64,000 nt of DNA. Source: VXNJ01 sp965249595. Its GTDB lineage: Bacteria; Chloroflexota; UBA11872; VXNJ01. Under the pieces are notes generated by a model, which was given only the letters and a program-made list of their open reading frames with translations, did no database searches and was not told the origin of the DNA. Of this stretch, positions 1-7,647 are shown piece after piece. Within the stretch, counting starts at the first letter, position 1. Every line of letters starts with the position of its first letter. The stretch is taken from assembly GCA_965249595.1 (NCBI GenBank), contig OZ252242.1, forward strand, positions 1,054,001 through 1,118,000, read 5' to 3'. A program made the translations under genes and the position numbers.

Positions 1-146
1 CGGCCCTAATTCACGTGCCGATCACCGTGCGTGTTCCGATCGAGATGAAATGACCGCGGCGGCCCGGCATCGAAATCGTCAACTGGCGGATAATGAGCCG
101 TAGTTCGGCGCTGCGGCCTTTTTAGGCCGACCCGGGCGCAATCCAT

Positions 147-223
147 CGGGGCGTAGCGCAGTTTGGTAGCGCGCATCGTTCGGGACGATGAGGTCGCCGG
201 TTCAAATCCGGCCGCCCCGACCA
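147..223 (+). tRNA. tRNA-Pro (anticodon CGG)
   Basis: A full cloverleaf can be drawn. The 7-bp acceptor stem is CGGGGCG (147-153) with CGCCCCG (213-219), the discriminator is A220 and CCA is encoded at 221-223. The anticodon stem pairs 174-178 with 186-190, and the loop TTCGGGA gives anticodon CGG at 181-183, reading CCG proline codons. The D arm is GCGC/GCGC and the T loop is TTCAAAT. Bases 190-223 are repeated exactly in the second tRNA-Pro at 7563-7596. Confidence 0.96.
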
Positions 224-284
224 CCGTGGGGCGCGCCCCATATGCAGTCTCCACTCGGCACCCGGCCGAAATTCGTTTGGCGGT

Positions 285-1736
285 ATGGACGCGACACCCG
301 AAGTAACGCCGATCTACTCAGCGGCCCGTCGATATTCGGTCCTGGTGGCATCCGGTATGGCCACCTTTCTCACCACCACCACCACTTCAATGGTCAACGT
401 GGCCCTGCCGACGATGGCCGAGGACTTTCAGGTCGATATCACCACCGTGCAATGGGTGGCCCTGGTATTTTTCCTGGTCATCGCCGCCACCCACTTGACC
501 GCCGGACGATACGGCGATATCTACGGCCGCCGCCATACCTTTCTGGGTGGAATTCTGGTGTTCGGCGTCGCTTCGCTGGCTTGTGGATTCGCCCCCACCC
601 TGGGCTGGCTGATCGTCGCCCGCGTGGTGGTAGCGGTAGGAGCAGCGTTCCTACAATCGCAGGGTCAGGCGCTGCTGGTGGCGGTCTTTTCGCCGCGCCA
701 GCGTTCACGGGCGATCGGATTGTTTTTTACGCTGGCCTCGGCCGGCTTAGCGTTGGGGCCAGTATTGGCCGCATTGTCGATTGAATTTGCCGACTGGCGC
801 TGGATGTTCTTCGCCCTCGTTCCGTTGTCGGCCATCACCCTGGTAATCGCGTTTTTCTCCGCCCCGCATATCCAAGGAACCGGCGAGAAGAACTTCGATT
901 GGCTCTCGTCGGTGCTCCTCATCGGCTGGGTGGCGCCCCTCATTTACGCCATCAACCGTGGTTTTTCGATTGGATTCCAATTCGAGGTCCTCGTTGCGCT
1001 GGCGACCTTTGTCGTGCTGGCGATCGCCTTTGCAATGCGGACGGCATCCGCCGCCAATCCGCTGCTTGACATTCGAATCTTTAAAAACATCGATTTTTCG
1101 ATTGGAATGGTGGTTGGCCTGACCGGGTTTGTCTGCATGTCGTCGGTCATGCTCAATGGGCCGTTCGTGCTTGAACGGGTGATGGGGATCCCGGTCCTGC
1201 AGGCCGGCCTGTACATGGCGATTTATCCGGTCATGAGCGCCCTGCTGGCGCCGTTGATAGGGGTCATTTCCGATCAGATCGGCCCGGGCCTGCCGCGAAC
1301 CATCGGGTTCTATCTTGCATCGATCGCTTACCTGTCGATGGCCTTTCTGTCACCGGATTCACCGGTGATATTGGCGGTGGCCACGCTGGCCTTGGTCGGA
1401 ATAAGCGTCGGCATGACCCAGACCCCAAATAACTCGATCATCATGGGCGCCGTGCCGCGCTCGCAATTGGGGACCGCCGGGGCTTTTATTTCCTCTTCGC
1501 GCACCTTTGGATTTGGGGCAGGTCAATCCATCTGGGGCGGGTTATTCGCCTTCGTGGTGCTGCTTTCGTTTGACGGCGGCCGGGCGATCGACGCCCCGGT
1601 TGAGCAGCAGTCCGATTCCTTTGCATTGGTTTTTGTCCTGGCCGGCGCGCTGGTATTCGTGGCCGCCCAGTTTTCTCTCTGGCAGCTGGTGACCGGGCGC
1701 GGCGCCGCAGCGGCGCTGGCCGGGCCGGCCGATTAG
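285..1736 (+). CDS. MFS transporter, DHA2 (EmrB/QacA) family
   Basis: This 483-residue inner-membrane protein is very hydrophobic and should form about 14 membrane helices, as DHA2 drug:proton antiporters do. The N-terminal NVALP motif near residues 38-42, the W57 segment that opens helix 2 and the loop 2-3 motif GRYGDIYGRR (74-83) are typical of the family. The start is the ATG 62 bases after tRNA-Pro. The expected role is proton-driven export of small hydrophobic compounds, but the substrate cannot be read from the sequence. It ends convergently with the flavoprotein gene, overlapping it by 4 bases. Confidence 0.9.
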   Translation: MDATPEVTPIYSAARRYSVLVASGMATFLTTTTTSMVNVALPTMAEDFQVDITTVQWVALVFFLVIAATHLTAGRYGDIYGRRHTFLGGILVFGVASLACGFAPTLGWLIVARVVVAVGAAFLQSQGQALLVAVFSPRQRSRAIGLFFTLASAGLALGPVLAALSIEFADWRWMFFALVPLSAITLVIAFFSAPHIQGTGEKNFDWLSSVLLIGWVAPLIYAINRGFSIGFQFEVLVALATFVVLAIAFAMRTASAANPLLDIRIFKNIDFSIGMVVGLTGFVCMSSVMLNGPFVLERVMGIPVLQAGLYMAIYPVMSALLAPLIGVISDQIGPGLPRTIGFYLASIAYLSMAFLSPDSPVILAVATLALVGISVGMTQTPNNSIIMGAVPRSQLGTAGAFISSSRTFGFGAGQSIWGGLFAFVVLLSFDGGRAIDAPVEQQSDSFALVFVLAGALVFVAAQFSLWQLVTGRGAAAALAGPAD

Positions 1737-2731
1737 ACGAATACCCGATCCGGATCGAGGCCGTCGGCCAACAATTCCAACTGGCCCCGCAGCAACTTGG
1801 AATCGCTCAGGGGCAGGGTGAGGTCGCCGGCGCCATTTTTGCGGCGGTTCCTCGCCCCGTTGGAAAGATAGGCCAGGCGCTGTAAGGGATAGGCGATGAA
1901 CTTGGCGTCTCGCGCCAGGCCGCCAACGGCAGCGGCGTCGATCGGGACGCGATGGACGGCGGCCCAGGACAGGCAGTCGGCGACCGCTCCGGGGTCGTCG
2001 TTGCTGATCGGTTCGGCGGTGATATCGCCCACACTGACCAATGCCTCGGCAACCCGGTCGCAGGCGCCAGCGAATCCGATGACCGCCTTTAGCGATTCCC
2101 CGTCGCCACTGATTTCAAATCGATCGGTCACGTCCAACTGGGCGCGGACCGCGGTAAGCAGCTTTGCATATCCATCCCGGTCCAGGGCCTGGGTTCGCAC
2201 CGCCAACCGCTGCTCGGGCAGGGGGCGCAATCGCAGTTGCAATTCGGCCGGAACCGCGACCAATCCCATGCTGCCCATGCAAGCGCGGCCCAGGTCGTAA
2301 CCCGACGAATTCTTCAACGTCGCCCCGCCGCTGGTTACCAATTCGCCCCGTCCGCTGATCAGAGTCGATCCGAGCAGCCAGTCGCGCGGGTTGCTGAATA
2401 TGCCGCTGCCGGCGCTGGCCGCGCCGGAAAGATAGGACTGGGCGATTAAGGATTGCCCGGGCAATGGTCGCAGGGGGCATTCCAACCCTCGCGCTGACAG
2501 CTGATCGGCCAACGCGCGATGGGAGATTCCGGCCCCCACGCGGCAGGTCAGATCTCCTTTGGCCAATGAGAGAAGGTCGGTGAGGCCGGCCAGGCTGATT
2601 CGTGTAAATTCGCCGCCTGGCTCCGACCTGGACCAGATCGTCCCCCAGGATTGGCTTATGCCGATCGCGGCCCCGCCTGCGGCCACCTGCGCCGCAAGAT
2701 CGCGGGTATTGGCCGGGCGCAGAGCGGTCAT
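1733..2731 (-). CDS. FAD-binding oxidoreductase, GlcE-like (FAD_binding_4)
   Basis: The 332 residues resemble the small FAD-binding subunit GlcE of glycolate oxidase. The N-terminal half follows the PCMH-type FAD fold, with GAGISHRALADQL near 87-99, GGAASAGSG-like segments near 120-127 and LKNSSGYDLGR near 158-168, which binds the flavin in this family. The length is close to GlcE (about 350). No GlcD or GlcF partner lies beside it, so it may act alone or with subunits encoded elsewhere. The neighbouring 2-hydroxyacid dehydrogenase suggests 2-hydroxyacid metabolism, which is inference from context. About 170 bases of non-coding sequence precede the start. Confidence 0.82.
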   Translation of the reverse strand: MTALRPANTRDLAAQVAAGGAAIGISQSWGTIWSRSEPGGEFTRISLAGLTDLLSLAKGDLTCRVGAGISHRALADQLSARGLECPLRPLPGQSLIAQSYLSGAASAGSGIFSNPRDWLLGSTLISGRGELVTSGGATLKNSSGYDLGRACMGSMGLVAVPAELQLRLRPLPEQRLAVRTQALDRDGYAKLLTAVRAQLDVTDRFEISGDGESLKAVIGFAGACDRVAEALVSVGDITAEPISNDDPGAVADCLSWAAVHRVPIDAAAVGGLARDAKFIAYPLQRLAYLSNGARNRRKNGAGDLTLPLSDSKLLRGQLELLADGLDPDRVFV

Positions 2732-2898
2732 CCCTCCGCCGGTCCAAGGGCACGCTCGCTATTGGCCGATGGCGCCCGATTCGGTCTGCCGGCAAACGCC
2801 AACTGACCTCTGCTGCAACTTTCAGGCAACGATTGCGAACAATATTGGAAACGGGCCAGGGTCCACCGGTGGCCCTGCCCGCAGAGGCCGGCTGAGAC

Positions 2899-2917
2899 TT
2901 TATTCAGTCTGAATAAA
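2899..2917. repeat. AT-rich inverted repeat over a stop codon
   Basis: TTTATTCA (2899-2906) and TGAATAAA (2910-2917) are perfect 8-bp arms around a 3-base centre, in an otherwise GC-rich region. The repeat covers the stop codon of the dehydrogenase gene on the minus strand and lies 168 bases upstream of the GlcE-like gene. It could be a protein-binding palindrome or a weak mRNA hairpin. No T-run follows, so a classical terminator is unlikely. Confidence 0.4.
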
Positions 2918-3881
2918 CCCCGTTGACGACCACCCGGCGGGGCCAGCTGCCCGCTTCAACGGCCAGGGCGTTGTCAACGCAAGCATGGGCGGTTGAAGCC
3001 GTGGTCTCGACCGTGTTGCCGGCCACATGGGGCGTAAGGATCACATTGTCCAGCTTGGTGAACCGCTCATCGTAAGTTGGTTCATTCCAAAAGACATCCA
3101 ACCCGGCGCCGGCAATGGCCCCGCTCTCGAGTGCCGCGAGCAAGTCCGGCTCATTAACCAGGCCGCCGCGGGCGCAATTTATCAGGTAGGCGCTCGGCTT
3201 CATCAGGGCGATCGTTTCGGCGTTTACGATTCCGCTGGTGCTTTCGGTCGCCGGAGCATGCAACGAAACGAAATCCGAATCGGCGAACAAATCATTCGCT
3301 CTCGCCACCGGCTCTATCCCTGCCGCCGCCGCCGCTTCAGCGGAGACGTAAGGATCAAATCCGCGGACCTTCATATTGAATGCCGCCGCCCTTCGCGCCA
3401 CTGCCATGCCGATTTGGCCCAACCCCAGGATGCTCACGACCTTGTCGTGCAGATTGCCTGCAAATACCTGATTCCAGTGCCCCTGGTGCATGGAGACATC
3501 CAGGTCGCGCAACCGGCGAACCAGGGCCAGCATCATGAGCAGCGCCATGTCGGCCACCGTCTCCGAATTGGCGCCAGGTGTATTGCAGACTGGGATTCGC
3601 CGTTCGGCAGCGGCCGCCAAGTCGACCATATCCACGCCCACACCGGTTCTAAAGATCCCCTTAAGGTCACTTGCGGCGGCAATTACGGCAGCGTTTACAT
3701 CATCGCGACCGTTGGCGAACAGGTAATCTACGCCGCCGATCTGGGTAATCAGATCCGCCTCGCTCAGCGGCGGCGGCGCGTCGGCCACAACAATTTCCCA
3801 TCCGGCAGCCCGCATACGGTCCAGTTGCACAGTCTTGAGCCAGGAATGAGCCATCGGTTGGCCCATCAGCGCCTTGGGCAT
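2904..3881 (-). CDS. D-isomer specific 2-hydroxyacid dehydrogenase
   Basis: This 325-residue NAD-dependent cytoplasmic dehydrogenase belongs to the phosphoglycerate-dehydrogenase family. The Rossmann motif is GLGQIG in the middle of the chain. The catalytic Arg lies in NCARGGLVNEPDL, the Glu in GLDVFWNEP and the His in ILTPHVAGNT, so all three active-site residues are present. The ends carry the substrate-binding lobe. There is no ACT domain, so it is not a full-length SerA. The substrate is unknown. It diverges from the PhyH gene, with which it shares the upstream region 3882-4014. Confidence 0.9.
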   Translation of the reverse strand: MPKALMGQPMAHSWLKTVQLDRMRAAGWEIVVADAPPPLSEADLITQIGGVDYLFANGRDDVNAAVIAAASDLKGIFRTGVGVDMVDLAAAAERRIPVCNTPGANSETVADMALLMMLALVRRLRDLDVSMHQGHWNQVFAGNLHDKVVSILGLGQIGMAVARRAAAFNMKVRGFDPYVSAEAAAAAGIEPVARANDLFADSDFVSLHAPATESTSGIVNAETIALMKPSAYLINCARGGLVNEPDLLAALESGAIAGAGLDVFWNEPTYDERFTKLDNVILTPHVAGNTVETTASTAHACVDNALAVEAGSWPRRVVVNGVYSD

Positions 3882-4014
3882 GTGTTTTGCTCCATTTTTT
3901 TCAATTCGGTTGACGTGCGGATGAAAGGCGACATTGGCCGCCCCGGCACCCGCTTAGAAAATAATGACGTTATCGAGGCCGCTGCGGCCCGTTTTTTCGA
4001 TTGAAGGCGTAATT

Positions 4015-4743
4015 GTGCTCCCGACTCCCGATCAGCAAGCCCAGTTCCGAGGCGAGGGCTATTACATAACCGGAGTGGTCCTGGACGAGAGTTTGCTAGA
4101 TGACCTGGCGGTTGATTTTGAGCGCCTGCGGGCCGAACAGGACGCTGCGCTTAAAGAGCAGGATGAACGCTCCGGGATAAGTCATCAAGGCCGCAACTTC
4201 ATCAGCGGCATCCACGAGCTCTCACCGACCGGTCGCAGGCTGGCGCTCTCGCCCGCCATTGCCGAGTTGGCCGGCGCCCTGCTCGGGCCCGACGTGCGAC
4301 TGTACTGGAACCAGGCGGTGACCAAGGCGCCGCGGTCCGGCGGCTCCTTCTCCTGGCATCAGGATTCTGGTTACGTGCCGATTGAGCCGCAGGAATATTT
4401 GACCCTGTGGATTCCGCTCGAACGGGCATCGGTCGACAACGGAACCATCTGGTTGTTGCCCGGATCCCACCGCTGGGGTCTGCAGGACCATGTTGTCGAC
4501 CAGCAGACCGGCGACAAGGTGGGATATTTCGGCGACGCCGAGGGCATCCCCTGCGAGATTGAAAAAGGCGCCATGGCCGTTTTCTCCTCTCTCTGCCTGC
4601 ACCGATCGGGCCCCAATACCTCAGACAACCCGCGTCGCGCCTACGTGGTCCAGTTTTGTCCAACCGCAGCGATTAATCCGGAGACGGGAGAGCGCTGGGG
4701 CAATAACATCGAAGTCGTACGCGCCGGGCAAGTACTGGTTTGA
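4015..4743 (+). CDS. Phytanoyl-CoA dioxygenase (PhyH) family protein
   Basis: This is a non-haem Fe(II)/2-oxoglutarate-dependent oxygenase of the PhyH family. The iron-binding triad is visible: H115 and D117 in WHQDSGY, then H196 in LHRSGPN. An Arg in the following NPRRAY segment is placed to hold 2-oxoglutarate. I start at the GTG at 4015 because GAAGG lies 7 bases upstream and the protein then opens with LPTPDQQAQF, as relatives do. An in-frame ATG at 3964 would add 17 residues with no clear ribosome site. The substrate is unknown. Only 6 bases separate it from the cupin gene, which suggests one transcript. Confidence 0.87.
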   Translation: MLPTPDQQAQFRGEGYYITGVVLDESLLDDLAVDFERLRAEQDAALKEQDERSGISHQGRNFISGIHELSPTGRRLALSPAIAELAGALLGPDVRLYWNQAVTKAPRSGGSFSWHQDSGYVPIEPQEYLTLWIPLERASVDNGTIWLLPGSHRWGLQDHVVDQQTGDKVGYFGDAEGIPCEIEKGAMAVFSSLCLHRSGPNTSDNPRRAYVVQFCPTAAINPETGERWGNNIEVVRAGQVLV

Positions 4744-4749
4744 TATCCC

Positions 4750-5100
4750 ATGCCTTCCTACCGAAATAGTGAACTTGAACCACTGGTTCTCATGGATGGC
4801 GTCGTTGCCCGCCTAATTAGCTCCGACGATGTCATGGTCTCCTACGTCGAATTTGATGACGGCGTGCTGGTACCCGAGCACCATCACGCCAATCAGCAAG
4901 CCGGCGTAGTCATCTCCGGCACCATCCGTTTCCACATCGATGGGGTACCGCACGACCTTGGGGCCGGCGACATGTTCCTCATCCCGCCAAATGCGCTTCA
5001 TTCGGCCCAGGCCCTTGGCGGACCGGCGGTGGCAATCGATATTTTCACGCCGCCCCGGCAGGACTATCTCAATCGGGAGAACCGCGCCTTTGGCGGTTGA
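4750..5100 (+). CDS. Small cupin-domain protein
   Basis: The 116 residues form one cupin_2 barrel. The first cupin motif carries PEHHHANQQAG, with the usual metal-binding histidines but Gln where many cupins have Glu. The second motif contains PPNALHSAQA. A conserved glycine-rich turn (DLGAGDMFLIPP) sits between them. Function is not fixed: such proteins are dioxygenases, isomerases or sensors. Its position 6 bases after the PhyH oxygenase gene suggests a shared pathway. Confidence 0.85.
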   Translation: MPSYRNSELEPLVLMDGVVARLISSDDVMVSYVEFDDGVLVPEHHHANQQAGVVISGTIRFHIDGVPHDLGAGDMFLIPPNALHSAQALGGPAVAIDIFTPPRQDYLNRENRAFGG

Positions 5101-5423
5101 ATGAGGTGACTTCGCGGTGGCTTCCTTATGGCGCCGTGGCCCGCATATTTAACCGACCCGGCTGACCGGCCGCGACCGCCGCGCGCGAGCCCAATGCGCC
5201 CGTTCTGCGCGCCGATGACCGGCGTTGAGCCCAGCCTGGCAGAGACCCCGCCGACCGGGGAGGGATCAGCAGGGAAGCACCACCCCGGCCGGCAGCGGTA
5301 GGCCAAAATCTTGCCCCGTGTGGCCTGGACCCCCGAAGGCCTTCCCGCTTGGGATAGGTCGTGGGCAAATATGCTGGTGAAGCACCGCTCACCCTGATCT
5401 ATGCCGGCGAGGCCCCGGTTAGG
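5101..5423. other. Non-coding stretch
   Basis: I see no convincing gene, RNA fold or repeat in these 323 bases. Open frames here have poor codon character and no homology I recognise. The stretch separates the catabolic genes from the first toxin-antitoxin pair. Confidence 0.5.
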
Positions 5424-5864
5424 TCAACGGACCCGAAACGGATCCCGTGTCCGAAGCTCAGGGAATAGCGCAAAGTCGCGATTGCAGGAAAGAAGCACCT
5501 CGGCTCCGTGAGCTACGCAAATTGCGGCGATCTTGGCATCGTGCAGTATGCGACCGTTCACGCGCGGGTGCCTTGCGAAACGCTCCAGAACCACCAGAAA
5601 GTCCTCCGTCTCGGACAGGAGTTGGACCGAGGGAGATTTGGCCCAGGCCGCCAGTTGTTGCCAGGCGCGGTCCCGATCGATCGAATCGGGCCGCCAGAAC
5701 CGTGAATTGGTTACGACGCTGAGAAATTCGGAACATGCCGGCCACGGAATGGCCCAAGGCGTCTCACCTTCGGCCAGCGATTGAAGCAACCGGGCTGCCG
5801 GTTGGTGATGTCGCGATTCCCGGCGATGGGCGTAAACGAGAACGTTGGTGTCGACGACGATCAC
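5424..5864 (-). CDS. PIN-domain toxin, VapC family
   Basis: The 146 residues make a single PIN-domain ribonuclease. The acidic metal-binding set is visible: D5 in VVDTNVLV, E46 in CSEFL, D109 in LHDAKIA and D130 in NRDF. VapC toxins cleave specific RNAs, often tRNA or rRNA loops; the target here is unknown. The gene follows its antitoxin with a 4-base ATGA overlap, the normal VapBC arrangement with antitoxin first. Confidence 0.88.
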   Translation of the reverse strand: MIVVDTNVLVYAHRRESRHHQPAARLLQSLAEGETPWAIPWPACSEFLSVVTNSRFWRPDSIDRDRAWQQLAAWAKSPSVQLLSETEDFLVVLERFARHPRVNGRILHDAKIAAICVAHGAEVLLSCNRDFALFPELRTRDPFRVR

Positions 5865-6109
5865 CGGAAGTCGTCATCTCCATAAATGATGTCGCGTAAA
5901 TCCTGCCAGGTGTATTTTTCTAGCGGATCCGGATCACTTTCTGATCCGACGCTAAAGTCCTCAAGCTTGTACCGAGGACGCTGCTTCTTCGCAATCAAAA
6001 CGGCCCGCAATCCCTCTTCAACGACCGCTCGCAGTGGGCGATCAGTTTCCCGCCCGTACTGCTTGGCCCGCCGCAGTATCTCGTCGTCAATTTCGACTGT
6101 AGTCTTCAA
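5861..6109 (-). CDS. VapB-type antitoxin
   Basis: This 82-residue protein starts MKTTVEIDDEILRRAKQYG, the short beta strand plus helix of ribbon-helix-helix antitoxins of the VapB type. The acidic C-terminal half (roughly residues 50-82, rich in D and E) would wrap the toxin. It overlaps the toxin gene by 4 bases. The dimer normally binds its own promoter, which must lie in the shared region 6110-6352. Confidence 0.84.
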   Translation of the reverse strand: MKTTVEIDDEILRRAKQYGRETDRPLRAVVEEGLRAVLIAKKQRPRYKLEDFSVGSESDPDPLEKYTWQDLRDIIYGDDDFR

Positions 6110-6310
6110 GTCCCCATACTGCCCATATCATCATGTACGGCTTTGCCATACTAACCCTCAATCGCCGCCCACGCAAACCGGCGAACGGTCGAATTGGCCA
6201 GCGTGTCCAAGGCCAGCGGCATTCTGATCTTGCATTTTCAATTTGCAGCAAACGCCCGAGCTTCTTTGGCGCATTGGAGAACGTTGCAAACAGCCGACTA
6301 ACATTGGAAT

Positions 6311-6331
6311 GACTAATAGAGCTAATAAGTC
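6311..6331. promoter_or_regulatory. Candidate antitoxin operator (imperfect palindrome)
   Basis: GACTAAT (6311-6317) and ATAAGTC (6325-6331) are inverted arms matching at 6 of 7 positions, and CTAATA occurs twice inside. The element is AT-rich and lies 21 bases before the second antitoxin, where autoregulated toxin-antitoxin operators usually sit. This is inferred from position and symmetry only. Confidence 0.35.
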
Positions 6332-6352
6332 TATTGACGTGTGAGTTGACCT

Positions 6353-6655
6353 ATTCCGGCTAAAGTTACCGCCACCGACGCCAAAGCCAAGTTTTCAAGC
6401 CTGGCGGCGAATGTTGCCGCCGACGGCCTGAGGGTAGTCGTGGAGCGTCGCGGTAAACCATTCGTGGCGCTGGTCAGCATCAGCGACCTTGAACATATCG
6501 AAAGAGTGCGGCCAAACAATCAGCAGCCACTTGGTGCCCTGGCTCTTATCGCCGCGTGGCAGGAGCTGGAAGACTCGACGATCGACGAATTGCTCGAAGA
6601 GATTTACGATCAACGGCTTCGCGATTCGGACCGGATGGTCGAAGGTTTCGCCTGA
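6353..6655 (+). CDS. Phd/YefM-type antitoxin, apparent ATT start
   Basis: The frame encodes about 100 residues beginning (I)PAKVTATDAKAKFSSL and continuing VVVERRGKPFVALVS, the usual Phd/YefM DNA-binding fold. The C-terminal acidic part (EELEDS-like, then EEIYDQRL) should bind the toxin. A stop at 6347-6349 closes the frame upstream, and no ATG, GTG or TTG occurs before GTG 6440, which would remove the first two strands and helix. The ATT at 6353 falls exactly where relatives have ATG (MPAKVTATDA). Either ATT is used as a rare start or the start codon is mutated. The stop overlaps the toxin's ATG by one base. Confidence 0.75.
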   Translation: MPAKVTATDAKAKFSSLAANVAADGLRVVVERRGKPFVALVSISDLEHIERVRPNNQQPLGALALIAAWQELEDSTIDELLEEIYDQRLRDSDRMVEGFA

Positions 6656-7062
6656 TGTATTTGCTCGATACCGACGTGATTAGCAATCTGTTTAAGCGGG
6701 CGCCCTCCACGGCGCTGATTAAAAAACTCGTGGCAATTCCACCCAACCATCAATTCACTTCAAGCATCACGCTTGGCGAGTTGGTGTATGGTGCTTGCCG
6801 AGTCCCGGAGCGGTCCAGTCGCTTGTTGGCTCAATTGGATGATTTGCTACCCGCGAACTTGCCAGTGCTGCCATTTGATGAACTGGCTGCGCGGCAATAC
6901 GGCGAAATCAGGGGCGAGCTCGAGCGGCGAGGCACGCCAATTGGGCAAGCCGATCTGCAGATCGGGGCGATCGCACTGTCACGCGGACTAACGGTTGTTA
7001 CCGGCAACGTCAAGCATTACCAGCAAATCCCTGAACTGTCGGTGGAAAACTGGTTGCGGTAG
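6655..7062 (+). CDS. PIN-domain toxin, VapC family (second module)
   Basis: This 135-residue PIN-domain nuclease starts at the ATG that shares a base with the antitoxin stop (TGATG). The acidic residues D5 and D7 in LLDTDVIS, E42 in LGELVYG and D100 in QADLQIG are present. The last position reads N118 in TGNVKHY, common in this subgroup. The ending SVENWL matches VapC proteins of the type with the TRN.RHF motif. The sequence differs strongly from the other VapC at 5424-5864, so the two modules are not a recent duplication. Confidence 0.88.
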   Translation: MYLLDTDVISNLFKRAPSTALIKKLVAIPPNHQFTSSITLGELVYGACRVPERSSRLLAQLDDLLPANLPVLPFDELAARQYGEIRGELERRGTPIGQADLQIGAIALSRGLTVVTGNVKHYQQIPELSVENWLR

Positions 7063-7519
7063 GCCTCAAGCGGCGCGGTACGCCAGTTTGTTGCGAATGA
7101 AAGTGGTCGCCATCTAAAGCCCATTTGACTATCACTTTTCGTCCGCTCCCTTGGCTCACCACCAGCCGGCACGCTTCCAGCAGCGGTCATAGCGCCACGA
7201 TTGCGGTGTTGCGAGACCTGTCCCACGGGTGCTTTCCAGCAATCGGCACGGGGCCGACTTTGATGAGCTGGACCTCCCCGAATTTAAAGTCGTCCAGCTA
7301 ATTGGCTAGGACATTCTTAGGGTGTGTCCGGAACCGATTGGCCTGGAGGGTTGGTGCGGCACACGGATTTTGCGGCTCCTTCAGTCGGATGCACTCTGTC
7401 AGCACGGTTCAATCTTTGGCGAGTGTGAAAAAAACCCCGCTGAATCTGTGAAATCCCGCGTCGCGGCGCTCCCGACGAGCATTCGATGGCAAATGTGGGT
7501 CAGGGATAATTCGAATTCG
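7063..7519. other. Non-coding stretch before tRNA-Pro
   Basis: I find no convincing coding frame in these 457 bases. Short open frames overlap the tRNA or lack homology. Part of the stretch is AT-richer than its surroundings, which fits a toxin-antitoxin island end or eroded genes. I cannot identify a remnant. Confidence 0.45.
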
Positions 7520-7596
7520 CGGGGCGTGGCGTAGTTTGGAAGCGCACCTGAATGGGGTTCAGGAGGTCGCCGGTTCAAATCCGGCCGCCCCGACCA
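7520..7596 (+). tRNA. tRNA-Pro (anticodon GGG)
   Basis: The acceptor stem CGGGGCG (7520-7526) pairs with CGCCCCG (7586-7592), the discriminator is A7593 and CCA is encoded at 7594-7596. The anticodon stem CCTGA/TCAGG (7547-7551 with 7559-7563) closes loop ATGGGGT, giving anticodon GGG at 7554-7556, which reads CCC and CCU. The 34 bases 7563-7596 are identical to 190-223 of the tRNA-Pro(CGG). Confidence 0.95.
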
Positions 7597-7647
7597 GCAC
7601 CGGAAGCTGGCACCGCGCAGGCTTGGCTTTATGGGCTTCCGCCCGTC

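Noticed and set aside
188..784. Long open frame overlapping tRNA-Pro and the MFS gene
   Set aside because: It runs through the tRNA and the MFS gene in another frame and has Arg/Pro-rich shadow composition.
3027..4004. A 325-codon plus-strand frame over the dehydrogenase gene
   Set aside because: The minus-strand frame has the full set of catalytic motifs; this is its antisense shadow.
5101..5423. Frames at 5064-5392 on the minus strand
   Set aside because: They overlap the cupin end and show Arg/Gly/Pro-rich shadow composition without a start signal.
7322..7534. Small frame before tRNA-Pro(GGG)
   Set aside because: It overlaps the tRNA, has no ribosome site and no recognisable sequence.
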